Below the pieces are notes generated by a model, which saw only the letters and a program-made list of their open reading frames with translations, ran no database searches and was not told where the DNA came from. 64,000 bases of DNA from Cupriavidus sp. AU9028 (GTDB lineage: Bacteria; Pseudomonadota; Gammaproteobacteria; Burkholderiales; Burkholderiaceae), in NCBI RefSeq assembly GCF_019795295.1, contig NZ_JAIMCG010000004.1:248001-312000 (forward strand), given 5' to 3'. Shown one piece after another: positions 7,847-16,309 of this stretch. Positions within the stretch are counted from its first letter, which is position 1. Each line of letters starts with the position of its first letter. A program made the position numbers and the translations under genes.

Positions 7847-8833
7847 TCAGTCCGCGTAGACGCCCGCCTTCTGGATCACCGGGGTCCACTTGTTGATTTC
7901 GCTGGCGAGGAAGGTACGCAGCGAATCCGGAGTGGCGCGCTGCGCGGGCACGGCCTCGGCGCCGAGTTCGGCCATCTTGGCGCGGAAGCCCGGGTCGGTC
8001 ACGGCTTTCTGCAGGGCGGCGGACAGCTTGTCGATGACCGGCTTGGGTGTGCCCTTCGGTGCATACATCGCGTGCCAGATCTTGACTTCGATATTCGGCA
8101 GGCCTTGCTCCGCAGCGGTCGGGATGTCCTTGAAGGCCTCGACGCGGCGCGACTGCATGGTGGCGTACGGCTTCAGGGAGCCCGCCTTCAGCTGGCCCGC
8201 CAGGTTGGTGGTCTGGTCGCACATCAGGTTGACTTGGCCGCCCATCAGGTCGGTCAGTGCCGGGGCGGTCCCCTTGTACGGCACCGTGGTCATTTCAGTC
8301 TGGATCCCGCTCATGAAAAGCAGGCCGCACAGGTGCGAGGCCGAGCCGATACCGGCGTTGGCCAGCGACATCTTGCTGGCATTGGCCTTGATGTACGGAA
8401 GCAGGTCGCGGAAGGTGTTCGGCGGCAGGTTCTTGTTGCCGACCAGCACCATGGGCACGTCGGCGATTTCGCCAATGTATTCGAAGTCCTTGAGCGGATC
8501 GAAGCCAAGGTTGCGGTACAGGGCCGGAGCGGTGGACATGCCGATATGGTGGATCAGCACCGTGTGGCCGTCGTTCTTCGACTGGAAGACCTTCTTGGCG
8601 CCGATGGTGCCGCCGGCTCCGCCCAGGTTTTCGATGACCATGGTGGCGCCCAGATGCTTGGACATGACCATGGCCAGCTCGCGGGCGACCTTGTCGGTCG
8701 GGCCGCCGGCAGCGAAGGGGACTACCGCCGATACCGGGCGGCTGCCCGGGAATTCCTGCGCCTGCGCAACACCTTGTGCGCCCAGTGCTACAAAGGCGAG
8801 AGCCGCCGCTACCGATTTCGCTACTTGTTTCAT
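7847..8833 (-). CDS. Bug/TctC-family periplasmic substrate-binding protein
   Basis: Periplasmic receptor of the tripartite tricarboxylate transporter type, a family greatly expanded in Burkholderiales, usually binding small carboxylates or related acids. The 328-residue product starts at ATG 8833 behind AGGAGA. Residues 1-25 are a signal peptide ending AQA. Family hallmarks follow: the VVPFAAGGPTDKVARELA loop, ENLGGAGGTIGAKKV, and the second-domain run NAGIGSASHL. No TctA/TctB membrane genes lie nearby, so it is an orphan receptor whose ligand cannot be read from the context. It is transcribed alone. Confidence 0.92.
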   Translation of the reverse strand: MKQVAKSVAAALAFVALGAQGVAQAQEFPGSRPVSAVVPFAAGGPTDKVARELAMVMSKHLGATMVIENLGGAGGTIGAKKVFQSKNDGHTVLIHHIGMSTAPALYRNLGFDPLKDFEYIGEIADVPMVLVGNKNLPPNTFRDLLPYIKANASKMSLANAGIGSASHLCGLLFMSGIQTEMTTVPYKGTAPALTDLMGGQVNLMCDQTTNLAGQLKAGSLKPYATMQSRRVEAFKDIPTAAEQGLPNIEVKIWHAMYAPKGTPKPVIDKLSAALQKAVTDPGFRAKMAELGAEAVPAQRATPDSLRTFLASEINKWTPVIQKAGVYAD

Positions 8834-9059
8834 TATTTCTCCTGATTACCCTGCCCCGTCCGGTTGCAACGTCCGCCCGGCATTGAATCGCCCTGGCGAA
8901 CCCGAATTCCGGCGTCTCCGCCCCCCATTCCGGGGGGATCCCGGGCGTATTTCCCGAGTCTCGGATAGGAGCGCATGCTAGCAACCGGATATGGCACCAA
9001 ATATCAGGAAATACCCGCCCTGTTCCATCGGGCCTGCACCGCCGGGCTGAACCGCCCTG

Positions 9060-9076
9060 TCGCAACTGAATTGCAA
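9060..9076 (+). promoter_or_regulatory. Imperfect inverted repeat, candidate Zur operator
   Basis: TCGCAAC-TGA-ATTGCAA, a 7-3-7 inverted repeat with two mismatches, lies 30 bases before the ATG of the Fur-family gene. The same site in perfect form (TTGCAAC-CTT-GTTGCAA) precedes the second CobW GTPase. Shared presence before two zinc-linked transcription units suggests autoregulated Zur control. Confidence 0.55.
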
Positions 9077-9105
9077 CACGGGGGCTGCTATGGTTAAATC
9101 GCCCC

Positions 9106-9621
9106 ATGCCAATGACCGATACGAGCCAGTCGCCTGCGTTCCAGGCCGCCGAGGAGCGTTTGCGTGCCCTCGGTGCCCGGGTGACGCAGCCGCGACTCTC
9201 CATCCTGGCGTGTCTGATCGATACGGGAGTCCCCTTGACGCACCAGGCCGTCATCGACCGGCTGCCCGCCGATGGCGCCATCGATCGGGTGACGGTGTAT
9301 CGGGTACTCGACTGGCTGGTGGAACAGGGGATGGCGCAAAAGCGGGCCGGCAACGACCGGGTCTTCCGCTTCTCCCTGATCGAGCACGAGGCCGCGCGCG
9401 CCGAAGTCCATCGGCAGCACAACCACTTCCACTGCAGCCGCTGCGACAGGACCTTCTGCCTGGAAGGCCAGAGCGCGCCTGCGCCTCAGGCCGCTCCGGA
9501 CCTGCCGAGCGGCTTCGCCATCGAGCATATTGAACTGACCGTCAACGGCGTTTGCGCCGAGTGCGGGACGCGTACTGCGTCCGCGCCCCCCTCCTCCGGA
9601 GAAACAACATGTCAAAACTGA
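9106..9621 (+). CDS. zur: Fur-family regulator, probably zinc uptake regulator Zur
   Basis: Metal-responsive repressor of the Fur family. The 171-residue product has the winged-helix domain (residues about 10-90; VTQPRLSILACL, then TVYRVLDWLVEQG) and a dimerisation/metal domain with HNHFHCSRC and GVCAECGT. The two CxxC pairs are the structural zinc site. The assignment to Zur rather than Fur rests on context: it overlaps by 13 bases a COG0523 GTPase gene, a family repeatedly found under Zur control (including cobW genes of Cupriavidus metallidurans), and a zinc-type TonB receptor follows downstream. A candidate operator lies just upstream. Subtype confidence is moderate; family is certain. 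Confidence 0.85.
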   Translation: MPMTDTSQSPAFQAAEERLRALGARVTQPRLSILACLIDTGVPLTHQAVIDRLPADGAIDRVTVYRVLDWLVEQGMAQKRAGNDRVFRFSLIEHEAARAEVHRQHNHFHCSRCDRTFCLEGQSAPAPQAAPDLPSGFAIEHIELTVNGVCAECGTRTASAPPSSGETTCQN

Positions 9622-10676
9622 TCCCGGTCACGATCCTGACGGGCTTCCTGGGCAGTGGCAAGACGACCTTGCTCAAGCGGATTCTCAATGAACAGCACGG
9701 CATGAAGATCGCCGTGATCGAGAACGAATTCGGCGAAGAGAACATCGACAACGAAATCCTCGTCCAGGACGGCCGGGAGCAGATCGTGCAGATGAGCAAC
9801 GGCTGCATCTGCTGCACCATCCGTGGCGATCTGGTGCAGGCGCTGTCGGATCTGATCAGCCGCCAGGACGCCGGGGAGATCCAGTTCGACCGGGTAGTGA
9901 TCGAGACCACTGGCGTGGCGAACCCCGGTCCGGTGGCGCAGACCTTTTTCATGGATGACGAGATTGCGTCCCGCTATCTGCTGGATGCGGTGGTGACCCT
10001 CGTCGATGCCAAGCATGCGGACCAGCAGCTGGACAAGCAGGAGGAAGCGCAGCGCCAGGTCGGTTTTGCCGACGCCATTTTCATTACCAAGGCGGATCTG
10101 GTGTCGGACGCAGAGATTGATGCGCTGCGTCATCGCCTGTTGCATATGAATCCGCGCGCGCCGATCGGCACGGCGCATTTTGGCGAAGCGCCGATCGAGT
10201 CGATTTTCGACCTGCGCGGTTTCAACCTGAACGCCAAGCTGGAGATCGATCCGGATTTCCTGAAGGCGGAGGAACACGACCACGAGCATGAGCATGACGA
10301 GCACTGCGGCGACGACTGCGGTCACGATCACGGTCATGCCCACGGCAGCGCCCACGATCACCACCACCATCACCACCATACCGACCGCATCGGCTCCTTC
10401 GTATTTCGCAGTGACAAGCCCTTCCATTACGAGCGGCTGGAGCAGTTCCTGTCCGGCATCCTCAGTGTGTATGGCGAGCGCCTGCTGCGGTACAAGGGCG
10501 TTCTCTATATGGAGAACGTGGATCGCAAGGTCGTTTTCCAGGGGGTGCACCAGCTGATGGGCAGCGACATCGGTGGCAAATGGGAAGACGAAACGCCGGG
10601 CACCAAAATGGTGTTCATCGGCGTGGATCTGCCCAAGGATGCCATCCTGAAGGGGCTGGCGAACTGCCTGGCCTAG
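9609..10676 (+). CDS. COG0523 (CobW/YjiA-like) metal-chaperone GTPase with His-rich insert
   Basis: G3E-family GTPase, thought to deliver or store zinc in the cytoplasm during limitation. The ATG 9609 lies behind CCGGAGA and inside the end of the regulator gene; 355 residues. The P-loop is GFLGSGKTT, the metal motif is CICC in [13 protein letters not shown], and the guanine-specificity motif is TKAD. A very acidic, His-rich insert (residues about 220-257, EEHDHEHEHDEHCGDDCGH, later seven consecutive His) separates the GTPase and C-terminal domains and probably binds several metal ions. The ENEFGEENIDNEIL segment is typical of the YjiA-like branch, different from the second GTPase downstream. 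Translationally coupled to zur. Confidence 0.93.
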   Translation: MSKLIPVTILTGFLGSGKTTLLKRILNEQHGMKIAVIENEFGEENIDNEILVQDGREQIVQMSNGCICCTIRGDLVQALSDLISRQDAGEIQFDRVVIETTGVANPGPVAQTFFMDDEIASRYLLDAVVTLVDAKHADQQLDKQEEAQRQVGFADAIFITKADLVSDAEIDALRHRLLHMNPRAPIGTAHFGEAPIESIFDLRGFNLNAKLEIDPDFLKAEEHDHEHEHDEHCGDDCGHDHGHAHGSAHDHHHHHHHTDRIGSFVFRSDKPFHYERLEQFLSGILSVYGERLLRYKGVLYMENVDRKVVFQGVHQLMGSDIGGKWEDETPGTKMVFIGVDLPKDAILKGLANCLA

Positions 10677-10707
10677 GGTCGCACCGGAACCTCGGCGTAC
10701 CAACAGG

Positions 10708-10737
10708 GCAGCCGCCGGCCACGGGTCGGCGGCTGTG
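10708..10737 (+). terminator. Hairpin after the first GTPase gene, weak terminator
   Basis: GCAGCCGCCG and CGGCGGCTGT pair around a short loop, 31 bases after the cobW stop. No T-run follows directly (only TTTT 5 bases on), so it may attenuate rather than fully stop transcription. Confidence 0.45.
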
Positions 10738-11092
10738 TCGCTTTTGTGAAAACTGTCGGAGATGGTCTGCGGAAGCGCTGCCCATTCTTGCAAAAGGCGG
10801 TTTCGGCACCGCGGGTGGGTGAAATACCTAACCATCTGTCCGGTTTTCTCTGGTATCTCCCGGAAATTTGTTCAAGTACAATAGGCCGGCTCGATTGGGG
10901 GCGGTCGCCAGATCCGGCCCGGATCGCAGTCGGACGGCAGTACGTCGTCGGCATGAGACGGGCCGTCCCTGGTGCGGCTGCTGGTCCATGCGGGGGGCAA
11001 TCTGTACGCGCGCGGACCTCCGAGGCCGCATCGACGGAGCGTTGCCGAAGTGCGCAACGGTAGCGATGTCGATTGATGCCGGAGAAGGTCCC
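10738..11092 (+). promoter_or_regulatory. Long leader/promoter region of dksA
   Basis: About 350 non-coding bases precede the chosen dksA start. TACAAT (10877-10882) could be a -10 element, but no good -35 stands 16-18 bases before it. If used, it would give an untranslated leader of about 200 bases. No operator like those of the zinc genes is visible here. Confidence 0.3.
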
Positions 11093-11776
11093 ATGGTAGC
11101 CGCAGCAAAAACGAAAGATGGCCGCAGCACGACCGCTCGGGTTGCGGCCGATACGTCCGAGGCGCAGGCGGAGAAATCTGCGCCCACTTCCCGCAGCGGT
11201 TCGGTGCAGACCACGGCCGGGGAGAAAAAGGGGGGCACGCGTAGCAGCAAGACTGCAGCCAGCCAGAGTGAAACTGTCGCGACGCAACAGCGGACCGACA
11301 CTGCATCCGAGCGGAAATCGCCGCCGGTCGCATCAACAAGAGAATCAGCAGCAACCATGAGCAGCAATAAACTTCTGACTGAAGCTGAAATCCTGAAGAT
11401 GGGCGACAAGGATTATATGAACGAGGCTCAACTGGCCTTTTTCAAGAATCGCCTTGAACAGCTGCGCGATGAAATTCTGAAGAACGCTGACCAGACGACC
11501 GAGCACCTGCGCGAAACGGTGATCGTGCCGGATCCGGCGGACCGCGCCACCATCGAGGAAGAGCACGCGCTGGAGCTGCGTACGCGGGATCGCGAGCGCA
11601 AGCTGCTGAAGAAGGTTGAGCAATCGCTGGCGCGCATCGAGTCCGGCGACTACGGCTGGTGCGAGGAAACCGGTGAACCGATCGGCGTACCGCGCCTGCT
11701 GGCTCGCCCGACCGCGACGCTGTCGCTGGAAGCGCAGCAGCGGCGCGAACTGCGTCAGAAGCTGTTCGGCGACTGA
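11093..11776 (+). CDS. dksA: RNA polymerase-binding factor DksA, zinc-finger-less, N-terminally extended
   Basis: DksA binds the RNA polymerase secondary channel and, with ppGpp, shifts transcription during starvation. ATG 11093 has GGAGAAGG in good position and gives 227 residues. The conventional DksA body (139 aa) begins at ATG 11357, which has no ribosome site, so an extension of about 88 Ala/Ser/Thr/Lys-rich residues is likely translated. In the body the coiled coil with its acidic tip (VPDPADRATIEEEHALELRT) and the C-terminal helix are intact. The zinc-finger Cys positions read C, T, S, A (GWCEETGEPIG ... TATLSLEAQ), so only one of four cysteines remains. Such zinc-independent forms are usual in this clade and suit a place among zinc-starvation genes. 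Confidence 0.93.
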   Translation: MVAAAKTKDGRSTTARVAADTSEAQAEKSAPTSRSGSVQTTAGEKKGGTRSSKTAASQSETVATQQRTDTASERKSPPVASTRESAATMSSNKLLTEAEILKMGDKDYMNEAQLAFFKNRLEQLRDEILKNADQTTEHLRETVIVPDPADRATIEEEHALELRTRDRERKLLKKVEQSLARIESGDYGWCEETGEPIGVPRLLARPTATLSLEAQQRRELRQKLFGD

Positions 11777-11801
11777 TTCTCGCTAGGCGCGCCCCTGTTG
11801 C

Positions 11802-11830
11802 AAAACGGCCCGGTCATCCGGGCCGTTTTT
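11802..11830 (+). terminator. Terminator of dksA
   Basis: Arms AAAACGGCCCGG and CCGGGCCGTTTT around a TCAT loop, ending in TTTTT, 26 bases after the dksA stop. Symmetric, so it may work in both directions. Confidence 0.9.
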
Positions 11831-11931
11831 CTTGTAGGGCCAGAAAAACCGCTGGGTATCGGCCGGACACGTTTTCCGAGGTGCAGGCAAGCTATGCTGT
11901 CTTTGCCGCCTGCAGCGGCTTTCTGCTACAG

Positions 11932-11948
11932 TTGCAACCTTGTTGCAA
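11932..11948 (+). promoter_or_regulatory. Perfect 7-3-7 palindrome, candidate Zur box
   Basis: TTGCAAC-CTT-GTTGCAA, 52 bases before the ATG of the second CobW GTPase. It is the perfect version of the site before the Fur-family gene at 9060-9076. Position and symmetry fit a Fur/Zur dimer site over a promoter. Confidence 0.6.
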
Positions 11949-11999
11949 AAACAGCTGCCAGATCTCCGCCTGCGCGGAGGTCACAACACTTGATTCGTC

Positions 12000-13328
12000 A
12001 TGGCCGATCGCCTCCCCGTCACCGTCCTGTCCGGCTTTCTTGGCGCCGGCAAGACGACGCTTCTGCAGCACGTCCTGGCAAACCGCGCGGGCAAGCGCGT
12101 GGCAGTGATCGTCAACGACCTGGCGGAGATCAATATCGATGCCCGGCTGCTTGACGATGCCGCGCTCAGCCAGACCGGAGAACGGCCGGTGCAGCTGTCC
12201 AACGGCTGCATCTGCTGCACGCTGCGGGAGGACCTGCTGCAACAGGTCGCGGCCCTGGCGGCGGCGGGCCATTTCGAGTATCTGCTGATCGAATCGACTG
12301 GCGTAGCCGAGCCGCTGCCGATCGCCGAGACCTTTACCTTCGAGGACGAGAGCGGCAAGACGCTGGCCGAGGTGGCGCGGCTGGACACCATGGTGACGGT
12401 CGTGGACGCGGCACATTTCCTCGCCGATTTCGAACAGGCGGACTTCCTCGAAGAGCGCGGCCAGGCGCGCGATGAGGACGACGACCGCACGGTGGTGGAC
12501 CTGCTGATCGAACAGGTCGAATTCTGTGACGTCATCGTGCTCAACAAGCTCGATCTGGTGGACGAGGCGACGCGGCAACGGCTCGCTGCGCTGCTTCATG
12601 CGCTGAACCCGCGCGCCGAGATCGTACCGGCGCGGTTCGGCGAGGTGCCTCTCGACAAGATCCTGAATACCGGCCGCTTCGATTTCGAGGCCGCGGCGGC
12701 GGCGCCCGGCTGGCTTGCCGAGCTGCGCGGCGAGCACGTACCGGAGAGCGAGGCGTACGGCATCGGCAGTTTCGTCTATCGGCGCCATCGCCCCTTTCAT
12801 CCCCAGCGCTTTGCCGACCTGATCGAGACGGACTGGATGCGCGAGCACGGCAAGGTACTGCGCTCCAAGGGCTTCTTCTGGCTGGCCACCCGCATGGATA
12901 CGGCAGGAAGCTGGAGCCAGGCCGGCGGCGTCTGCCGCCATGGCGGCGCCGGTTTCTGGTGGGCCGCTCTGGACCCCGAGGAATGGCCACAGGACGAAGA
13001 GGGCCGGGCGGCAATTCAGGCCGACTCGGAAGTCGATGGCGTGCCCTCCCCCTTCGGAGACCGGCGTCAGGAACTGGTACTGATCGGCCAGGCGCTGGAT
13101 CGCACGGCGCTCGAAGCGAAACTGGACGCCTGCCTGCTGTCGGATGCGGAGATGGCGGCCGGGCCGGATCAATGGGCAAGCCTTGCCGATCCGTTCCCGT
13201 CATGGCAGGACGAGGATCCGCATGCCGATCAAGGGGCGGGTAGCGCCGATCATGATCATGCGCACACGCACGAGCACGGTGCCTGCGACTGCCACGAGCC
13301 TCACCGCCACGGCGGTCATGCGCACTGA
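12000..13328 (+). CDS. COG0523 zinc-chaperone GTPase (CobW C-terminal domain, His-rich tail)
   Basis: Second G3E GTPase, 442 residues from ATG 12000. It shows the P-loop GFLGAGKTT, the [14 protein letters not shown] segment seen in the ZigA/ZagA-like branch, CICC in [21 protein letters not shown] and the NKLD specificity motif. The C-terminal CobW domain (residues about 255-400) is followed by a His/Asp/Cys-rich tail ([20 protein letters not shown]...), probably a metal-binding tail. It differs clearly from the first GTPase, so the two are not a recent duplication. The stop overlaps the next gene. A candidate Zur box lies upstream. The role is inferred from family: zinc insertion or allocation under limitation. 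Confidence 0.92.
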   Translation: MADRLPVTVLSGFLGAGKTTLLQHVLANRAGKRVAVIVNDLAEINIDARLLDDAALSQTGERPVQLSNGCICCTLREDLLQQVAALAAAGHFEYLLIESTGVAEPLPIAETFTFEDESGKTLAEVARLDTMVTVVDAAHFLADFEQADFLEERGQARDEDDDRTVVDLLIEQVEFCDVIVLNKLDLVDEATRQRLAALLHALNPRAEIVPARFGEVPLDKILNTGRFDFEAAAAAPGWLAELRGEHVPESEAYGIGSFVYRRHRPFHPQRFADLIETDWMREHGKVLRSKGFFWLATRMDTAGSWSQAGGVCRHGGAGFWWAALDPEEWPQDEEGRAAIQADSEVDGVPSPFGDRRQELVLIGQALDRTALEAKLDACLLSDAEMAAGPDQWASLADPFPSWQDEDPHADQGAGSADHDHAHTHEHGACDCHEPHRHGGHAH

Positions 13329-13758
13329 AATGCCGTCCCGGTTGAGGCGGCGACTGCACGCACTGGCGATCTGGCTGGTGCTGTCGCTGCTGGCCGCGCA
13401 ATGCGCAGGCCTGATTCACCGGGTACGGCATGCCGGCGGGGAAGCGGCCGCGCAGCAGCCCTTGGTCCTCAAGGCCGGGGCAGGGGCTGCCGTTGGCACA
13501 AGCCATGCCGTTGCGGGCCGGCCCCTCATCCGCGCCGATGACGGGACCGGGCACGCGGCCCTGCAGCATGCCGGCCATTCCTGCGTCCTCTTCGATGCCG
13601 CTGCGATGGCCGATGCCCATTGCACGCTGCCCTCGCCGCTCGCGTTGTCGCACGAGCGGCCCCGGCTGCCGCTGGCCCTGGACTGGCGCTGGCCGCATCT
13701 CCCTCCTGCCCGCCCCTTCCTGACGCGGGCGCCTCCTGCCGCTGGGCTCGCTGCCTGA
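13318..13758 (+). CDS. DUF2946-like small membrane/exported protein
   Basis: Up to 146 residues. The start is either ATG 13318, overlapping the GTPase stop, or ATG 13330 ([15 protein letters not shown]...). A basic N-terminus and one hydrophobic segment ([16 protein letters not shown]) give a signal anchor or signal peptide. It is followed by the IHRVRHA and [13 protein letters not shown] motifs, where His, Cys and Asp resemble DUF2946 proteins. These small proteins commonly lie just before TonB-dependent receptor genes and are suspected to take part in metal handling; function is not established. Position between a zinc GTPase and a zinc-type receptor supports a metal link. Confidence 0.7.
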   Translation: MRTEMPSRLRRRLHALAIWLVLSLLAAQCAGLIHRVRHAGGEAAAQQPLVLKAGAGAAVGTSHAVAGRPLIRADDGTGHAALQHAGHSCVLFDAAAMADAHCTLPSPLALSHERPRLPLALDWRWPHLPPARPFLTRAPPAAGLAA

Positions 13759-13973
13759 GCTTGCAATCGAGTCCCCACTTGCGCCGTCATCGGCCGCCGC
13801 CAGCCTGATGCTCGCGCATGGTGGCAATGGCTGACGACCCGGCTCGCAAGCAAGGCTCGTCCTTCCCATCCCCGCTGCCCGCCGCCGGCGCCCCTGCCAA
13901 TCCCCTGGGGGCCGGACGACGGCCGATATCGGCCTGGCCGCGGGGCGAGACCGCCCGTTCGCTCCTTGCCAAA

Positions 13974-16121
13974 ATGACTCTCCACGTCCGTTTCCCACGG
14001 CTGCGCATGACCCCGCTTGCCGCCGCCGTCTTTCTGCTGTCGATTTGCCCCGCCGCCCTGGCGCAATCCGCCGCCCAGCTCGGCGCTGCCACCTCCCCCG
14101 CCTCCGCGCCCGCTTCGGAACAGGTATTGAAGGAAGTGGTGGTGACCGCCAACCCGCTGGGCAGCGAACTGAACGAACTGGTGCCGCCGGTCTCCGTACT
14201 CCAGGGTGACGCCCTGACGCTGCGCCAGCAGAGCACCCTTGGCGAAACGCTGAACCAGTTGCCCGGCGTCAGCTCCACCTACTTCGGCCCGAACTCGAGC
14301 CGGCCGGTGATCCGCGGCCTGGACGGCGACCGCATCAAGGTGCTGGAAAACGGCGGCTCCAGCCTGGACGCCGCCACACTGTCGTACGACCATGCCGTTC
14401 CGCTCGATCCGCTGGTGGCCGAGCAGATCGAAGTGGTGCGGGGGCCGGCCGCGCTGTTGTATGGCGGCAATGCGATTGGCGGGGTCGTGAACGTGATCGA
14501 CAACCGGATCCCGCAGGCGCCGCTGGAAGGGGTCAGCGGAAGGACCGATATCGGTGCGACGGCGGGAGGCGACGCCGGGCGCAACGCCAGCGGACTGATC
14601 GAGGCCGGCAATGGCCGCTTCGCCGTCCATGCCGACGCCTTTGCGCGTCGTACCAGCGACCTGCGCATCCCTGGCTTTGCCCGCAGCGACCGGCTGCGCC
14701 GGGAGCAGCCGCTGGAGGACGGCGAGGCGGAGGCACGCCACCGGCTGCCCAATACCAATGCGAGCCAGGAGGGCGGCGCGCTGGGCGGCTCCTATACCTG
14801 GGCGGACGGCTTCGTCGGCGCCAGCTACAGCGCCTACCGCAACGAGTACGGCACGCCCGCCGAGGATGCGGTGCGGCTCGACATGAAGCAGGACAAGTTC
14901 GCGCTGGAGGGCGAGGCGCGCAACCTGGCCGGCGGCACTGGCGGGCTGCTGGAGTCGATCAAGGCCCGGGTTGGCTACACCGACTACGAACACAAGGAGA
15001 TCGAAGGCGGCGAGACCGGCACGGTGTTCCGCAATCACGGCTGGGATGCCCGGGTGGAGGCCCGGCACGGCCGTATCGGCATGATGACCGGGGTGATCGG
15101 TGCCCAGTTCGGCGCGAGCCGCTTTTCCGCCCTTGGCGAAGAGGCGTTCGTACCCGGCAGCGACACCGACAACGCCGCGCTCTTTGTCTTCGAAGAGCTT
15201 CCGCTCGACGCGGCGGGCGACGTGCGCCTCAACCTGGGCGGTCGCATGGACCATACCGCGGTCAAGGCGCGCGCGGGAGACAACGCACGCTTTGCCGACA
15301 GCGATCGGCGTTTCAATGCGGGCAGTGCCTCGGCAGGTCTGCTGGTCAAGCTGGCGCCGGCATGGTCCCTGACCTCCAATCTCGCCTATACCGAGCGTGC
15401 CCCAACCTTCTACGAGCTTTACGCCAACGGCCCGCACGTCGCCACTGGCGCGTGGGAACAGGGCGATCCCAATGCCAGCAAGGAGAAGGCAACGTCGTTC
15501 GATCTCGGCCTGCGCTTCCGTCAGGGGCCGCACAGCGCGTCGGTCAGCGGCTTCTATAGCCGCTTCTCCAACTATCTGGCGCTCTCGGCCACCGGCGCCG
15601 CGCGCGACGAGGAAGGGGAACTGGTCGCCCCCGGCAGCGCGGGGGCGCTGCCGGAGTATCGGTACCTGGGCATTCCGGCCACGCTCTACGGCATCGAAGC
15701 GCAGGGCAAGACCCGGCTCGGGCAGAAGCTGTTCACCGGCACGGACACGCTGGACCTGGAGACCCGCGCCGATTATGTCCGTGGCGAGAACCGGGATACC
15801 GGCGAGCCGCTGCCCCGGCTGGCCCCGCTGCGGCTGGGCGCGGCGCTCGCCTATGGCGCGGGGGCGTTCGGCGCGCGGCTCGAGGTGAACTGGTCCGCGC
15901 GGCAGTCACGCGTGCCCACCGCCGACACGCCGACCGACGCGTACACCATGCTTGGCGTGGCGCTGACCTACAAGCTCCGCGCCGGGCGCACGCAGACGCT
16001 GGTGTATCTGCGCGGCGACAACCTGACCAACGAAGAGGCGCGCAACGCCACGTCGATCCTGCGGGATGTCGCGCCGTTGCCCGGCCGCAGTGTCAAGGTC
16101 GGCTTGCGGACCACCTTCTGA
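13974..16121 (+). CDS. TonB-dependent outer-membrane receptor, ZnuD-like (zinc)
   Basis: Outer-membrane gated channel importing a metal or metal complex with TonB energy. From ATG 13974 the product has 715 residues: signal peptide to about residue 31 (...CPAALAQ), TonB box region (EVVVTANPL), plug domain (LGETLNQLPGVSSTYFG, then VEVVRGP-like EQIEVVRGPAALLYGGNAIGG cut by two residues), and the 22-strand barrel ending in aromatic Phe (GLRTTF). The plug segment SYDHAVPLDPL resembles the ZnuD subfamily of zinc receptors, and the neighbours are zinc genes, so zinc is the most likely cargo. It is probably read through from the GTPase and DUF2946 genes, or from its own promoter in the 215-base gap. 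Confidence 0.85.
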   Translation: MTLHVRFPRLRMTPLAAAVFLLSICPAALAQSAAQLGAATSPASAPASEQVLKEVVVTANPLGSELNELVPPVSVLQGDALTLRQQSTLGETLNQLPGVSSTYFGPNSSRPVIRGLDGDRIKVLENGGSSLDAATLSYDHAVPLDPLVAEQIEVVRGPAALLYGGNAIGGVVNVIDNRIPQAPLEGVSGRTDIGATAGGDAGRNASGLIEAGNGRFAVHADAFARRTSDLRIPGFARSDRLRREQPLEDGEAEARHRLPNTNASQEGGALGGSYTWADGFVGASYSAYRNEYGTPAEDAVRLDMKQDKFALEGEARNLAGGTGGLLESIKARVGYTDYEHKEIEGGETGTVFRNHGWDARVEARHGRIGMMTGVIGAQFGASRFSALGEEAFVPGSDTDNAALFVFEELPLDAAGDVRLNLGGRMDHTAVKARAGDNARFADSDRRFNAGSASAGLLVKLAPAWSLTSNLAYTERAPTFYELYANGPHVATGAWEQGDPNASKEKATSFDLGLRFRQGPHSASVSGFYSRFSNYLALSATGAARDEEGELVAPGSAGALPEYRYLGIPATLYGIEAQGKTRLGQKLFTGTDTLDLETRADYVRGENRDTGEPLPRLAPLRLGAALAYGAGAFGARLEVNWSARQSRVPTADTPTDAYTMLGVALTYKLRAGRTQTLVYLRGDNLTNEEARNATSILRDVAPLPGRSVKVGLRTTF

Positions 16122-16309
16122 CTGCCGCGCGGCTGCACGACGATGGCGCAGGAAGCCAGTTCGCCGGGTTTCCTGCCGCCGCGCTGCACTGACCGCGTGC
16201 GACTGGCTTCACCGCGGTGCAGGATCGCGGGGGTGGGTTGGCCCGCCTTGACACTGGGGAGGACAGGTTCGGACAATCGGCCCACCATCGACACCCCGGG
16301 GACTCCTGC

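Noticed and set aside
8873-8880. GTTGCAAC before the Bug receptor gene as a third Zur site
   Set aside because: Only one half-site is present; no partner at 3-base spacing.
13416-15533. A 705-codon open frame antisense to the TonB receptor
   Set aside because: Opposite strand of a gene with full family motifs; composition is that of a shadow frame.
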